64,000 bases of DNA from Rhabdornis inornatus (GCA_013397075.1 VWZS01006719.1:1161911-1225910); one strand, 5' to 3'. Counted from the first letter of the stretch, positions 24,901-39,400 are shown. Notes: generated by a model not told the origin, from the sequence alone. Made by a program: numbers and translations.

Positions 24901-27900
24901 CAACACATGTTCCCCATTATAAATGGGAAAAGAAGTCTGGTAACTCTATCAGAGAAATACAACAGGTACAAACATCATGATGAAAGCAGCAAAAGATACT
25001 AAAAGGATGTAGTATCCTGTCTCTCCAACCTGCTCCAACTCACAGAGAGGCTAAAAAAAGGAGGGTGAAAAGCAGCAGTGGGCACAGGCAGGGGAAAGGA
25101 GATTGCTTAATTCCTCATTTTTGTACTAGAGATTGTTTTCCACTACAGTCTTCACCTTAGGTGGTGGGGAGCTGGCTGGCAGAGAGAAAAACAGTGGGCT
25201 CTGAAGCCAGTGCAGAATAACTTCTGTATAAACATTCTGTCTGTGCCTGTGAACCTACAAGCTCTGCAACTCTGGGACACTGCTTCCTTCTGCCAACAAG
25301 CATTAGTTCTGCCATACTTGGGAAAAAAATCCCATAAATAAACGTGAGCATCCCCACAAATTCTTCTTACCCTTTGAGTGATCCCCCTGAACAACTGCTG
25401 GGTCTACATTTGTGTATCAGATAATGAAATGTACATTTGTGCTCTTGAAAAACCACATTTCAAGAATCAGGTATAAAAAGCCCTTGCTTTTAGAATAAAG
25501 CTGAGATATTAGGAATCTTCTGGGAAGGCCTCCAAAAAAGCGTTGCCAGGCCTGGAGGAGGTGACTGGTGGTGATAGACAAACACTTTAACTGCAGAAAA
25601 TACCAGGGAACATTTCGTTCCCAACCTGTGAAAGCACAGCACTGATTCAGTGCACAAACAACAGCCCAGAACATAAACTCTCTGCTCACATTAAGCCTCA
25701 TGAAAAATACCTTTAAAATAGTGGAAAAAAACGTAAAGAACAAAACTCTCAAGGCCCAGTAAAATACCTCTTTACGTTGACAACTTTGCATTTTTCAACA
25801 GAATTTCAAATTTATTTTACAAGATTCAAGAATCACTTGAAATCTGTACTTGTATTTCTATATGCAATCTCAGATTCAGCTATTCAAAGGCTGCAGCTGG
25901 AAAAACCTAAATTTTTATATGCAAATGGACTAGATTTATTTACATGAATTGGATACTAGCCACCTCTTGTGTATTACGTGAAGCACCAAAAGACTGTTCA
26001 GTACATAGTGCATGAGAGATCTCTCTCACTGCCTCAATTTGAAGAAAGTTTTAAATATTTTGATGCCTGCAGTTATAATTAGAGTCAAAGGGCTTAAGGT
26101 TTCCAAAGAGTATTAACCCTGTTCAACTCAACTGTAATCAACTGAAATCCAACAAAGAAGCACTCAGCACTTGAAAGAGCAGGCCCCAAGTAAGGGGCAG
26201 ACAAACTGCAAATAGAGAAATTAATCTGGCATTGTACTGCAGAGCCTGCAGTTTCCTTTCTTGGCAGTAATGCAAGACCTTTGGAGAGAGCCCAGAAATT
26301 CCCTGCAGCAGACTCTATGGAAAGCATTCAACAAAGCCTCACTTGAGGAGTTAGACGAATGTTGTCATCTCGCACAAATCCAGAATTTGAGTTGTATTTG
26401 ATGTATTTGCCCTCAATGTAATGTTCCAGATGAAAGAGAGGCTTTCCAGGCCTGTTCTTCATTTCAATAATACAGGTCTGCACTATATCCACCTGGGGAG
26501 GGAAAGAAGATAAACAGTGACTAACAGAACACTGTCTTCAGATCAAAGTGTGTGTGAATCCTCCAGCTGTGAAAACTTTCCCAAGGCAAGAATCTGAACA
26601 ATTGCAAAGATCTTTCTGTTGAACAAGGGGGTGGGGGAAGAGTCATGTGTTTCTTGAGTTATTGGAGGAATTCCATAAATTAAAAGCAGTCACTTCAAAA
26701 CAACTCACTTCTACAACAAATCCCTCTGAAAAAAATTCTTATCAAGTGCTGGCTTTCTATTTTATCTTGTGGGTACCTTAAAAGTACTCTGCAAAGAGCC
26801 TGTACCCAGAGAGCAAAGCATACAGTCATTACTGCACAGCTCAAAGAAATGTGTTTTCAGAGGAGGGCTGAAGGTATCTACTGTTCAGGTATCTCTGTAT
26901 CCTGCCTCACCTTCTCTCTCTGTCCCACACACATTCCTAAAGCAGAAACCATCACAACTCTCACTCTACTTCTATATTTTCTCCAACATGGCATTAAAAC
27001 TTCTAGATTTGTAGATTTCTCTCCACATGCTTTACTGTAGACCTCATCTTGCATTTATGAGCCAGGTAGTTATTAATTAACCCTCACATAGGAGGCAATG
27101 CAAATATTCCACATATCAAAAATCACTCATTTGGGCCATTAGAACTACTAAGGCTTCCAGCAGGTTTCCAGGTCTTCTGAAAAATCAATACTAATTACAT
27201 GTTTGGATGAGTGTGCAAGACTTAAGCATCTACCTTCCTGGAGCACTGCTTGCTGAGATTGCTGCTGGCAATAAATTTTGTAACATCTCTGTTTATCACA
27301 AAAGCAGCTGGGCACACATCAAAGAGAGCAACACAAAAATCATTTTATTTTGGTTTTCAGTCAACCACTGAGGACAGTCACACAGACAAACACACAGCCC
27401 CTAGTCCTGGAAACAAAGCAATTTCTGTATTTACTCCACTCAAAATTAGCCATCATTTAACAGAAAACAAAGAAGGGCAAAATAATCTATCCAAGCATTT
27501 AAACGTGATGGAATGTGAACAAGTAATTCCTGCTAAATTATGTCTGCAAACTAACCCAACAGAAGGACAATATTGCATTTTTGCTTAGTCAGATCTTTGA
27601 ATGCACCTGCTTTGGTGGCTTGTGCCGGTTGTACTCTTCTCCCCAGAGTTTTGCTTCCATCTGCAGCCGAACATCCTCAAAATAAACATCCCTGCTTACA
27701 CTCTCTATGTATTGCTTGGCAACATAATTATAGGCACCTTTCCAGTTCTGAGTGTGTAAGAAGTTGGACAGCTTTTTTCTGAAAGACAAATCAATGATTG
27801 GTGAAAGGAAACCCAAGGATTTTAATTCAATCTTTCCCATTTCCTTGCCTGCATAGACAGAATCAGGCTCCAAGATGAGCATTACCCACGGTCATTTACC

Positions 27901-30900
27901 AGATATTCTACCTGAAACGTGCAGCACAGGAAGAGGACAAAGGAAAATGAAACACTCCATGGGAATGGTGGGGATGTGCCAAACTGTTTGGTTTAGCTGC
28001 AGCTACTTGTGCTCTGAACTTTCTCCTTTTCTAAATTCCTTTCCCTTCCTGTTCCTCTCAAATCTGGAGTATGAAGGGTTGGTGCCTGGTCAACAACCTG
28101 TTCTAATGTCAACAATTATTTTATGCAGAAATTAACAGGGAGTGGCCTTTCAAACATGAACTGAGAAACCTCTCCAGGGATAAATGCAATCTGCTGCTTC
28201 TCAACATATTGCAGTCACTGCTCAGTAACCCACACACTCCCAGAAGGAAAACTGCACCTGACAGTTCTCATGATGCGGCTTTTCCCTTTTGTTGATTTGC
28301 AAATCTTTAATCCACAGATCCTTTCAAAGTGGGGGGGCTGGGGCAGGGGGTGGTAGTGTGTAGCACATGAAAACTTTGATAAGAAAGGATCTGTTGGCTG
28401 CCAACAAATGCATTAAGCAGGTGCTTTAATTAGTAGCAGCACTTAAACTCTCAACTTTTCCTCCTCCTTCCTTTTCCTCTCCCTGCCAAGACCTTGGTGA
28501 AGAGTTCTTGGTACAGGGGACACTCTACAGGCAAAGCAACTTCATGCTGCCTGTAGTCCTGCAGGGATGGGCACACAGCCACTGCAACAGAGGCAGTGGA
28601 AAGAATGAACAACGCATGAGGTAAGAATTTTAGCCAGACCCTGAACTTCCCCAGTTCTTGAAGGAACACACTCCTCTTCATAAAACAAGCCAGCTCATGT
28701 TTTTCTAAAGTCAATATCCTCACATTGGTTCACTGGGCTATGGGCAGCTAATGTTGTCACACTGTCTTAACTAAACACTTGCAGAGTTACAAAAATCTAG
28801 GAGAGAGCTCCAGATGGGAAATATCACTGTACCACTGACACATATGGGAAGCCCAGCAGTTGGCATCTGGCATTCAAGTCATGCTTTTTTAGTACCAGAG
28901 GTTAACACAAAACTGCTAAAAAGTTTCTCTTTATGGCATTACTCAAAAAACATTGTGTAGTGGGGAGCTTGGTAAACAACAAGAACTAGAGGAACGTCAG
29001 CAGGCTGAGATTTGTTGCTTCTTAGGCTCCATTCACTACTGTATCCAGCTGGCTTTGCAGGAACAGAGCCACCAGCATGAACTGATACTGAAACAATGCT
29101 AAACTGGAGCACTGAGGGTTACTTTTCTTCCTTTTTGCTGAAGTTCAAAACATCGTATTTCCATCTTTCAAGAGTGTCTATCTTTCCAGAGCTGAAACCA
29201 CACATGAAGCGCAATTTCTCTGGATTCCACATATGGGAAGAAGGGAGAATGTTTTTAAACACACACACAAGTACATTTTCCAGGAAACATTTGTTTCCAG
29301 AGCCTGAAAGGGGTGGGGTAATCTCTCAGCACACACCAATTTATAGCTGGAGGTTGATCCCCACAATAACATTCGATAACACTCCCCAAGGAAGTAAAAG
29401 CTCCTCCTCTGTCTTCCCCCACACTTTATCCTTCTGGCAAGCACAACTGTTAGTGGTCAAGTTCTGCCTTACTTAGAACATTATTCTGGTATATGTGATC
29501 CAAGGCAAACTCTAGGAGGATAACCTTTTACACCAATAGAAGCTTTTCCAGTTGAGACTGCACCATGCTAATATTCTTTCTCTTTTCTCTGCCTAACTAT
29601 AGGCCTCAAGTTGGTCTCCAGGCTACACATACCTATGACCTCATACCAAATTTGAAGATATTTCAGCACACAGGGAACACAGAAATTAAGTGGCTATTAC
29701 TATACTTTCATGAATATTTTGCCTCCCAGGGATGATTGAAGTAGAACATCCAGAGAACATTCTCCTTTCTGAACCCCACCCCCTGCAGATGGAGTCACAC
29801 AAACAGCGATAAACCCCTCAACAAAGCCTTTTAGAAAGGAGTCGAGCTTTACACAATTTTCACTACATCTAGGTGAAATTCCAGTAACCACAGAAAAAAA
29901 TATTGCAAGGAGGCCAACGAAGATGAAGTGGGCAGATACTCACGTTCTGAAACACTCTCGCATTGCTCCACGACCGAAAGGCTGGAGAAAAGAAAAAAAA
30001 CAAAAACCCAGCATTGCCATTTCCATGAAGTTGATTTCTAACCAATAAGAAATGCAAACATGACTTCCCCTTTATACCATGCAGAAAGCAGTTTTCACAC
30101 AGGCTCTATCAAAACATTTCCTCAAGGAAAAGTGAAAACCCACTGGTAGTGTAAGCAGGTATCTAGGGAAAGGCATTTGGATAAACTCCCCCCACCAATA
30201 TCCCATGAAGAAGAAATGGTATGTCTTTTAAATAAGCTACTTGAATTCTCTCCCCAGTAGGGAATCAGCTCTGTGTGGCTGCCTAAAGAAGCTTCATAGA
30301 CTTCATGCTCTCTGCATTTAGGCTTCTGTGTAGGATGTGCCAAAAAGATCATCATCTCCCTAGATGCCAGATACTCAGCCAGCAGCACAGAGCAAGGCAA
30401 CCCCAACACACAACCAACCCCAGGACTTAACTGGGAAATGACAGTGCCTTCTACCCTCACATACAGAAAACTCAGTTGGCTTTCATTCTAAGAACAGAAA
30501 TTATTTGGGAGCATGCAAAATAGAAGGACTACTGCCAGGCAGGGAAATTATGCCAGAAGGAAATGGGAGGGGTGACATGGAAGGGAAATGACTGGGAATG
30601 GAACAAATGCCTCATGTTGCTGACAGGGAAGGTCCGACTCCATTTTCTACTCTATTCTGGAGAGAAGGATACAAAGAAAAAGAGACAGGAGAAAATAATT
30701 ACACTGAGACTTCAAAATTTCTGTAAGGAAAACATCTTGCTGCTACTATTCAGGAACAGAAAGGATATTACAAACTTGCTGTTTGTAAACATGAAGGACA
30801 GTGTGATCTTACTTGAGAAGCCATCTTGATAAGGACTTCATCTTCAACCCAGCCCCCAGTAACTGCATTGTACCTGCAAAATCAGGAGATACATCTCAGA

Positions 30901-33900
30901 AAAATGCAAAGGGAACCCAAATCCTCCCATTTCCAGCACCTATCTGTAACTGACTCTGGAAAGTGCTGCTGCCACTCCCACATAAAAGCTTCCAGTCTTC
31001 CCACTACACTCTGGCCCTCCTCATTTTAGGCAGGCAAGCAGAAACACATTTAGCTCTCTGAAGAGACACTGAACTCTCCTGTCAATGAGCAGATTCAAAA
31101 GCAGAATCTGAACTTCTGTAACACTGCAAATCAGGCTTTATCTGCTTTGAAGCTAAACCTCCTCTGTGATGCCTGGGCAGCACAGTGGGGGGCAGAAAGA
31201 GCGCACCCAGGGGATGAGGACACTGGACAGGATGTCTCCCCCAAACCTGAGCTTGCATAGGCCTGGTTCTGGCTGGGTATTGGCCTTGGGGCTGTGGAGA
31301 ATGTGAGCAGCACCAGCTGTGAGAAGCAGTGGGGCCAGGAACTACCCAACACTGCACTGAGGGAGGAGCAAGTCCCTGCACAACCCTGTGATAATACAAA
31401 GAGTATGACTGTGGTTTCTCTCCACCCCTTTACATCCCAACACAGTAAAAGCAAAACTGAGAACCACAGCAGCTGAGTCATAAGCACATGATTGTTTCCA
31501 GCCTAGTTCCCCCATCCTGCACAGAGTAATTCATGCATGCAGACATATATATATTATATATATTATGTATCACTCCAGTTTGCAGAAAATAAAGAGGTAA
31601 AAATAGGAGTATCAGAGCCATCTCTTTTTAGCAGGATATTGAGTAGCCCTAAACCAAAATTATCACTTATTTGTATTTTAAAATATGCAAACTATTTCAG
31701 GACTGTGTGGCTGACCAGGGACAGATGCAGTCTATGGGGAAGAGCAGCACTGCACGACTGGTACAGGATTAGAAGCAAGGCCTCCCCAAACACTGATGCT
31801 AAGTGGTGATTAACTGGCCTCTAACCCCTAACCCTTCCACCCAGAAACCTGTGTCAGCAAAGTAAATATTTTGGCAAAGCTCATGTTAAAAGTACTGAAA
31901 GCAGTACAGGGCCAAATTCCCTTCTAGCACGTAGACCACACTGAGCTATTCTGGGCTTTATAAAGATTTAAATTCCATGAACATGCAACAATACTGCATA
32001 GACTAGCAACACTGAAACTACCATTTTGGGCAAGTCGTGGAGGGCTATGTCGCTTTCTTTCTCAAACTACTTAAACTAAGTATGCTGCCTCTTCGTTGGG
32101 ATTAATTTCCTTATGAGATTACATTTATGGCATTAATAAATCAACCAGAAAATAGTTTACAGCCTTGTTTCCTGTCTACACAGTGAAAGTCCTAGTTACT
32201 GCTTAGGTGGGAGAGAAAGTATGACAATGGTTTGCTGAAAGGTTTTTTTTTTTTTTGATGATGTGCAGTATTTACATATTTCTGAGACACTGAGTTAAGA
32301 CCCACTCACTCTGGGCATTATGGAAGTTCCTCAGCCAGATATTCTGCACTACACAAACTCAGCCCTTGCACAACCCAGCAATTTAATAGCAGCATCCAAA
32401 GCAGGCAGACCCACAGACCTGTAACGAGTGGCATGTTCTGTCTCAACGTCCTCCAGATGAAACTCTGCCCAGGGATCAGGCATGTGCTTGGCTTTCTCAA
32501 TAGCATGTTTCCAGGTTTCCTGAAGAATTTATAGACTGGCACTTAATTTATAATCAGCAGCAGCTCACAAAACCAGCACTTTCTAGAGCACATCAGGATC
32601 CTAATGCTATGGAGATGTGCAACTAACACAAGCTCCCAAAGCACTACTCAGAGCAGGGACCAGGTAGTACCAAAGACCACTTTGACTTTTTATAGTTTCA
32701 ATTATAATGAAACCCAGCTCAGATATATAAAGCACAGATTTCAGTTCAATTTGCACCACTGTAAATTTACTGAGAATAGAATCTGGCACAGTACAGTATA
32801 TACCAGATACAATTTACAATTTAAAATTAAATTTACAATTTACAAAGCCTGTGGTAATTTGCACATATCTCTAATATGCTCTGCAAATGGCAGTAAGGCA
32901 CACTCAGATGATATTAATTCACTTTCTCTGTTTTGATTTTTAGCTTTTCATACACAGCAGCATATGTTGGTTTTGCAAGCATAAAAGTAAGTATAAAAAA
33001 GTCCATTAAAGATACAATTAATATGGATAAATTAAGAAGTTCTGTGAACCCTAGGGTCCCAGACTGTGCTCAGCATGAGAAAGAAGAAATCAGAATGTTG
33101 TAAAAATTGATTATTATAACAATTCCAGACAAGTAGCTATTTCAATGTTCACCAAGTCAAGAGTAAAATATCAAAGCAGTTTTCTGGAGTACAAACAGCC
33201 TCTCTCTACCAGCCAATCTGGACACTGTACTCTTAACATTTTGTTCTCCCTCTCTTACATTGTATATTTCCAAGAAAACTGGAGATATGATTCTGCGATG
33301 TGCTAAATGCCTTCTGCAAAGTGAGCAGGAGAAAAAGCACTCTGCACTCTGCCAATAAAGAAGTACTGAGTTTTGAGATATTATTACTGCCTCTCTGACT
33401 GAACTCCAAGTATGCAGAAACAGTAACTTTTAAGATTTTGGAATTATTTTGTTTTTTATCTTCAGGAATTAAAATCAGTCTTTTTAAATAAAAAATACAC
33501 TATAAACTTGTGTCAGCAATGGCATCAAGGAAGTTTTTGAAGCAGCTTTAAATGTTTGTGTTTATTTTGAATTTCAGCTTTAACTATGCATACCTTGCAA
33601 ACAATTTAAATGCTCCCCTTTCTTACAATAGTAACACAAAATGAAAACAATACTACATTAAAGAAAATTACTTTAAAGAACTAGTTGAGAAAGATTTCTT
33701 ACATGTTTCATTAGAAAATGAAGTTGCCTCAGGTCATGCAATGACAGCTCATATGGACCTGAGAATTTCCATACTTAAATACCTATGACAGAAATAAGGA
33801 GAGGCAGCAACACGAACTGCTTGGTTGACCAGCTGTATCAAATAATTCTTGAGTAGATTTCCTCTCCAAAACGTGATTTGTGTTCATGTTAGATGATAAT

Positions 33901-36334
33901 TTAAGTAAGTTAATTACTTGTGCTTGATCTCTTGAGGTGCTTTGTACAAAAGCTGTATCCTAATCTTTAAACAAACACTAGTTGGATTTCCTGGAAATGC
34001 TGCTAGCAGTGCAATTTTTCTCCTGCTGGAGGCATATGGCTGCCATACAGAGAAATTTCAGGGTAGAGAATACAGGATGGTATTATTCCATTTAACAGAT
34101 ACCTCTTCTAGTTTTGACTTGATGACTCTTATTGGCTGAGGCAATCAGTCCTCCCAAACAATAAAAAAATGAACAAAAAAAAGTCCATAAAAGGGGGAAA
34201 AAAGACAAAACAAAACCAAAAAATCATAATGCATCTATTAGATATGGTGTTCACATTTTCTTTTTAACCTACCCGACCATGGTCAACCACAGAGCCATGC
34301 TTAGAACGATGTTGTGTGTCATTCTAAGGGATCCATGAGACATGAAAGTAGGAAAATACATGTGATAAGACAAATTATTGACAAAGAGTCTTGGTTCTCT
34401 TTGTTAGTAAAAAAAACCCAAAACTTTCAGTTAAAAGCCACTCTTCAATTTATCTTCCCAATTTCAGTTCATTCTTAGAACACCTGTGAACAAGCCTACT
34501 GAGGTAAGCTGGTAATTTTTTTAATTGGAAAGTATTTATTAAAAGGGTCTTGCCTATAAACTAGATAACTAAACATTGCTGAGTCCTGTTTAAAGCAGAG
34601 TTAACAGCAACTTCTCTATCTGGTTCTGCCTTTCATTATCTGTGGCCAACACTGCCTTTCTTTAGCTTTGAGGTCTGACAAGCAGACTCTGATAGGCCAG
34701 GCTGTGGAGTTCAGGATGTCCTCAGCCCTGGCTGTCTGCTTCATTGTGTTGGAAGTCACCATCTCTGCAGCTTAAACAGGAGATGGAGACTGGCTTGCTC
34801 CACATCTCAACACAAAGCAATTTATCTGTGATAGGAGCTACAATTAAAAACTAGACATTGTGGAGACCAAAACATGGGTACAGACATTCTGCAGAAGCAA
34901 AATGACAGCTTAGGAAGGAGGAATTAATTGCAGTTTCTGAAGTCCTTATCAGTTTTATCTCAGACCATGACTCAGAAATTGTACTGCAGACCCAGAGGCA
35001 AGCATTTAGTACATGTGAAAATGTACACACAAATGAAGACTATGCTCCCTATCAAGTCTTAACTTGCTTAGTTTACCATATACCAACATCTGTTCCATTT
35101 CTATACTAAGCTTTTCCTCCTCACCTTCCTTAGGCATATGCACCTTTTAATGTTTCTATTAACTAGCTTTGGCAAAAATCTTCCTGTAGACAAGCCAGCT
35201 TCACTTTCAATGTGCTACTCACTATGTCATCTGACTGAAATAACCCCCAGTATTTTTTCACAATTAAAGCATGCATTAGGCATAACCGAGATTTTAGAGT
35301 ATCTATTAAATAAATGTTAATATTTATAATAAGGAATGTGTTAATAAAACACATTAAACACAGGAAAATCTACGAGACATGCCAGTTTAGCACAAACTTG
35401 TTTATTTAAAATATCTAAGCTACAGAGTGGATGTCACTTGAGGCTCCATTGTCTAATCTGGTCTGTGTGAAGGGATCGGAGTGAAAAAGGACACACTGCC
35501 AAGGAAGCACCAGCTACAGCCCCTCTGACCTCCCTGCAATGCTGTAGCTGCTGTTCATCCCAAAAAGGTCAGATACTGCTTGTGTACACTGCCAGGAACT
35601 ACTGACAGTGTGATGCTTCATGCCCAAATATGAAACTCAACATGTCGAAAGCTCTCTAAGAAGGAACTATAACATAAAAACCTACCCTTACGATTTTATA
35701 ATTTACAATTTTATTTGTCCAATTAAAAACATCACAGATTAGCAAAACTAATAATAAATTATCTTCTGACAGGCCCCAACTTTTCTTACACCAATTGTAT
35801 TATCTTTTGAATCTTCCAAACAACATACTGCATTGTAAATTGTTTGATCCTAATGGCAGTGAATTGTTCTCCTGGACTGAGTGGAGGAAGATCTCCCCCT
35901 GAACTGAAAGGGACAGTAAGCAATTCCATGGCAGTGTCAGACTGTTGGATTAATGGAATTAACTGCAGATCTGGAAAAAACAGGTGAGTCTCCTCACTGA
36001 AAAGTGTTAGTTACAAGAGATGAAGCAGTTAGAAAATGTCTCATGCCAACTAAGTAAAACCAAAACCTTAATGAAGACTAGCAATACTTACCTTAAAGCT
36101 AAAGCTTCTGGGAGAAGAGCTTGAACTGTACTGTTCAGTTTTTGCTAAATTGCTGTAATAATTGTCTACTTTGGTATTGGCAGATTTGTTAGAAATTGGA
36201 TCATCAGTTATTGGACAGATAAAATAATTGTCTTCATCATCACTATCAGCATCAAGATAATTCCTGGAGTCTGCTGGAGTTGTTCTGACATTATCAATCC
36301 CTTCCATACGAAAAATAAGGTCCTCGTCTGCCAT
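16767..36334 (-). CDS. EEF2K: Eukaryotic elongation factor 2 kinase, complete (17 coding exons, 719 aa)
   Basis: This is a Ca2+/calmodulin-dependent atypical alpha-kinase of the cytosol. It phosphorylates eEF2 (Thr56 in mammals) and slows translation elongation. Coding exons, minus strand: 36092-36334, 32419-32519, 30813-30873, 29944-29981, 27607-27778, 26343-26492, 24711-24843, 23919-24046, 23301-23502, 22967-23019, 22149-22226, 21281-21343, 19909-20043, 18748-18936, 18252-18376, 17514-17692 and 16767-16876 (TGA 16769-16767). All borders are AG/GT and phases agree. The total is 2160 nt, 719 residues against 725 in human. The start MADEDLIFRMEG matches the family. Trp84 lies in the calmodulin-binding segment. 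The alpha-kinase domain spans about 115-325, with Lys169, Asp273, Asp283 and the GDGNLG loop. A regulatory linker follows to ~519, then C-terminal Sel1-like helical repeats ending in AMMEE. No disruption was seen. Confidence 0.97.
17263..17313. repeat. Short direct repeat, ~23 bp, two copies
   Basis: CTGGCAGTAACTCAGTGTGC occurs twice, about 29 bp apart, in the last EEF2K intron. It is a local tandem duplication with no evident function. Confidence 0.8.
18965..19392 (+). mobile_element. CR1-type LINE 3' fragment inside an EEF2K intron (antisense to the gene)
   Basis: The plus strand reads in CR1 sense: GAGGCTCAGGGGAAACTTTA, CTGAAAGGAGGTTCTAGCAA, GGACATCACGAAGAATTTCT, TTGGAATGGACTGCCCAGGA and AGAGGTCTTTTCCAACCTAA, ending at the AAAGATTCTGTGA tail. 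It lies ~30 bp upstream of the EEF2K exon at 18748-18936, in the intron behind exon 19909-20043. The first ~80 bp assigned to it are uncertain. Confidence 0.85.
19909..24046 (-). other. EEF2K: EEF2K coding exons 8-13: end of kinase domain and phospho-regulatory linker
   Basis: Residues 300-519. The autophosphorylation threonine equivalent to human Thr348 (SAQTILRG, Thr347) and the S6K/RSK serine equivalent to Ser366 (RTVSGSRP, Ser365) are kept. The residue after the Ser359 equivalent (Ser358) is Ser, not the Pro of human. The Ser500 (PKA) equivalent falls at Ser494 in an R-P-S context. The 63-bp exon at 21281-21343 encodes 21 residues including ESDEDSLGSSAR, and is flanked by a GTAG acceptor and a GTAAAT donor. 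The exons at 22149, 21281 and 19909 all start and end in phase 0, so each could be skipped without a frameshift. Confidence 0.9.
24711..30873 (-). other. EEF2K: EEF2K coding exons 3-7: alpha-kinase catalytic domain
   Basis: These exons encode residues ~115-299. Landmarks are QPFGRGAMRECFR, the NYVAK lysine (Lys169, human Lys170, ATP binding), DVYFEDVRLQMEAKLWGEEY, and the SHFTFERSGHQLIVVDIQGV strand with Asp273. Then follow DLYTDPQIHT (Asp283) and GDGNLG, which occupies the glycine-rich nucleotide-loop position of alpha-kinases. Conservation with the mammalian kinase is near complete, and all residues I would expect for activity are present. Confidence 0.93.
31544..31566. repeat. Imperfect (TA)n microsatellite
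   Basis: AT/TA runs interrupted by TTA, in the EEF2K intron between the exons at 30813 and 32419. Confidence 0.85.
32419..36334 (-). other. EEF2K: EEF2K coding exons 1-2: N-terminus and calmodulin-binding segment
   Basis: Residues 1-81 (exon 36092-36334) carry the acidic DSDDEDNYFICPITDDP region and a serine cluster (YSSSSSPRSFSF). Residues 82-115 (exon 32419-32519) carry ETWKHAIEKAKHMPDPWAEF. This segment aligns with the calmodulin-binding site of the mammalian kinase, with Trp84 equivalent to human Trp85. The start-codon exon extends 5' to an acceptor ending at 36414, so about 79 nt of 5' UTR precede the ATG in the same exon. The 3.6-kb intron between the two exons shows nothing recognisable. 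Confidence 0.9.
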
Positions 36335-36413
36335 GTTTGCAGGAGGTTGGTTTCACTCCTGCAAGGACTGCAACATCCACTACTAGCACATGCAAACAGG
36401 GGGAAGAAGCTGG

Positions 36414-39400
36414 CTGAGAGAGAAAAAAAGGAAAAGGTTGTTATTAAAAGAACAAATAATGCATGACACTGATGTCAGCACACTAGCAGGAAAGAAATAT
36501 ATTTGCATCTGGCTCTGCAAAAGTAATCCTCAAGTACCTACATATAATTTTGAACACCTCTGCTAGAGCTGCTGAGAAGAAGCATTCTACAGGACTGAGA
36601 AGATAGGAGCTTAGTATTTTTCTATCCTTGGTTATCTCCTCCTCCAAATGTTTTTATTCTTCTTTATATGAAATGCTGAGTTTCACAACACTAGCCTTAG
36701 AAATTTGAGAGAGTTTTACCTCGAACACCAGTCTAATTTTCAAATCTTTGCCAGACAAGTCTTCTCAAGGATATTGTATACAAATGATCAGTCAAATAAA
36801 TTAGAGAGCATTATAAGAACAACACAGAAAAATTTTCCACCATCCACAAGATTTAAGTTGGCTTTCAGCTCATGTACAGCCGATGGCCCATAGGCTGCTG
36901 GAAGTCTAGCATGCTGCAGAAAAATGAGGTGGAGGAATGATTAAAGCCCTTGGAAAAGGCGGAAGTTTACACAGATACTCTGGAAATACTGACATATACA
37001 AAACAGAGGATTAGTGAGAATATTCAAAATTTGGTCCTGACGCTGGCTGAGCAACAGGATGTAATTTAAAAGACACTAAGTGTCACATTGTTTAGTTCTT
37101 CACCCAACCAGAAAGTCAGGGATTCTCACACAGCTAGTCTAGTAAAACAACCACAAACCAAGGTTTTCAGTTTTGCTTTACAGTTATTCCTCAGCCCTTT
37201 GCATCTTCAGTCTTCTTTTTGCATGAAACAGGAAGATGAATACACTCCTACAGAGGTATTCATAGCTGCAGACCTCACTCCCCAGTTACTGAGAAACTGC
37301 TCACCACAGAAACAGTGCCTTAACATGTGGCAGCTTTCACCAGCAACATCATCTTGTTGGTTACTAATCTTCTGACAGGGGCAGCATTCCCACACTTCAG
37401 CCAGCAACACAGGTAATTCCAGCACTCCATCAGGCAGCAGCTGCTCTGGAAAGCCACTGCTGGAGGAGGTCTCAGCCAGCTCACCTCACTTAGCACTGGG
37501 GCAGCTCTGGAGTGCTCACCTGCTCTTCCAGCAAAGACCACACGGGAGCTGTCGATTCTGGAAGGCGCAGTAGCACATACCTGGAGAGGGAAGGTGTCCT
37601 CAGCTGCCACTGCCATTTTTACTGGGATCATCTTACCAGTGTGCACTTAGTGCTGGAGAACCTCTCCTGTCTGTCACACACACAGCCAGCAGCTGTCAAC
37701 TGATGCCTCAAGGACGTGACTAATCCAGGACATAGCACAGCACTGGACAGCCCCATTACACCCAAGTGCTGTCCTGCACTCCCTTCTGCTCCTGCTGTCA
37801 CACACACATCAGCAGATCCACGCGGTTCAGGACAGTTTGAGAAGGAGCAGCAATGCAGGAACGCGGGATTGTGCAGCAGCAACTGCAAATATTCTGATTT
37901 CTGTGACTTGTGTAAATGAAATATCACCAACAAATCAGTTTCTATTTAAAGCTAATGGTGTTTATGAAAGTCTCTTGATTTTTCTTGGAACCCTATTTCT
38001 TATAAAGTACTTGTGATGTTTACTCTGGAAGTGTATGTACCAACAACCATACTCACATAAAATGCTCTCTAAAACAGAATTCAATAGCCACACTTTGAAC
38101 TACACAAACACTGCTCTAAACCTCACAGTTTCCTTGACAAAAAGCCTTATAAAAAAGTCTGAGCTTCATCCCAAGGCTTCTATTCTGTGCTTTTGCATTA
38201 TAGCACAGAAGTTATACTATATAGGAATTTCTGTTACTACTGCTGTTGTGTTTTGATAACTTAATCTTTACTATCCATTACAGAAGCATTCCTAAGGCTA
38301 AGCAACAAGGAGAGTGAGACTGCACTGAACCAAGCCTGCCAGCCTGCATTATTACACGCAACCTGTAATTTTAACTACCCACTCCAACCCGCTTTGAAAA
38401 TTTATTCCATTTTTTATCAACCTTGTACAATGTGATTCAAAATGCAGACAATTTAAAATGCAGTTCTTAATCTACTCTAGTCTGTATTAATTTCTGCTTT
38501 TCCAATACCTGTTTCAAGTGTTTTTCCTTCTCTTGCCTTTATATCCAAGAGCTACACGACCAGGAGGGGTAGGTGAGTCGCAAGGACAACATGCAAATAT
38601 GTGAACACAGATAAACAGCAGGGAAAATTCACACCACAGGGCTGTTAAAGCATTACTTGTTTCTTGTAGGTCTCTGTCATTACAAAGCACTGCTGGGTTT
38701 AGTGAGACTCTTGACCAAGGTTCTACGGTGGCCTTAGCATCTAAACCTGCCTTCATTGATCCGAAAGAGCTGAGTGATAGGAATGCTCCAGTCATCAAAA
38801 GAAGGGACAACAGGAGCATTCCCAGATGCTTCGAATTCACTGTTTCCGCTCAGACATAACCCCCTGCAGCTCTTTAACACAGGACAGGAGGGCAGGAACT
38901 GCCCTGTAACAGAAGTCCCAGCTTGTCTTGTGGAGAAGCATTAAAGCAAGCATGACCCAGCTCTCCCTGGTACAATACTAAATCCCTTTCGGTTTAATAC
39001 CACATCAGTTAAAGCCATTTAACAAGATACCTGTAAGAGTAACAAACAGCTTCTTCTTAAAAGAGAGAAGTCACCTTCCAGATTAACATTCTTTTAAAGC
39101 ACAGATTCAAAATTTTAACTGAGCAATTATACAGACCATGTACCTTACAATGTATTAGCATCTTTATGAGCTACAGACCCAAAGCTACATAAACTTGTCC
39201 AGAACAACCCCACTAGCTATGTTATCCTGTAGCATATTACAGAACTACTGTGCTTTCCAAACACACAGCTGACCCCTAGAAAGCAAATGTCTATTCTCAT
39301 CTGCACCACACACTGCAAGAAAACAGGTTCAGTAGGCAAGAACTGTGATGAAAAACAAGATAAAAAATTCCAGAGATAACTCACTGTCTATCTTTGAAAA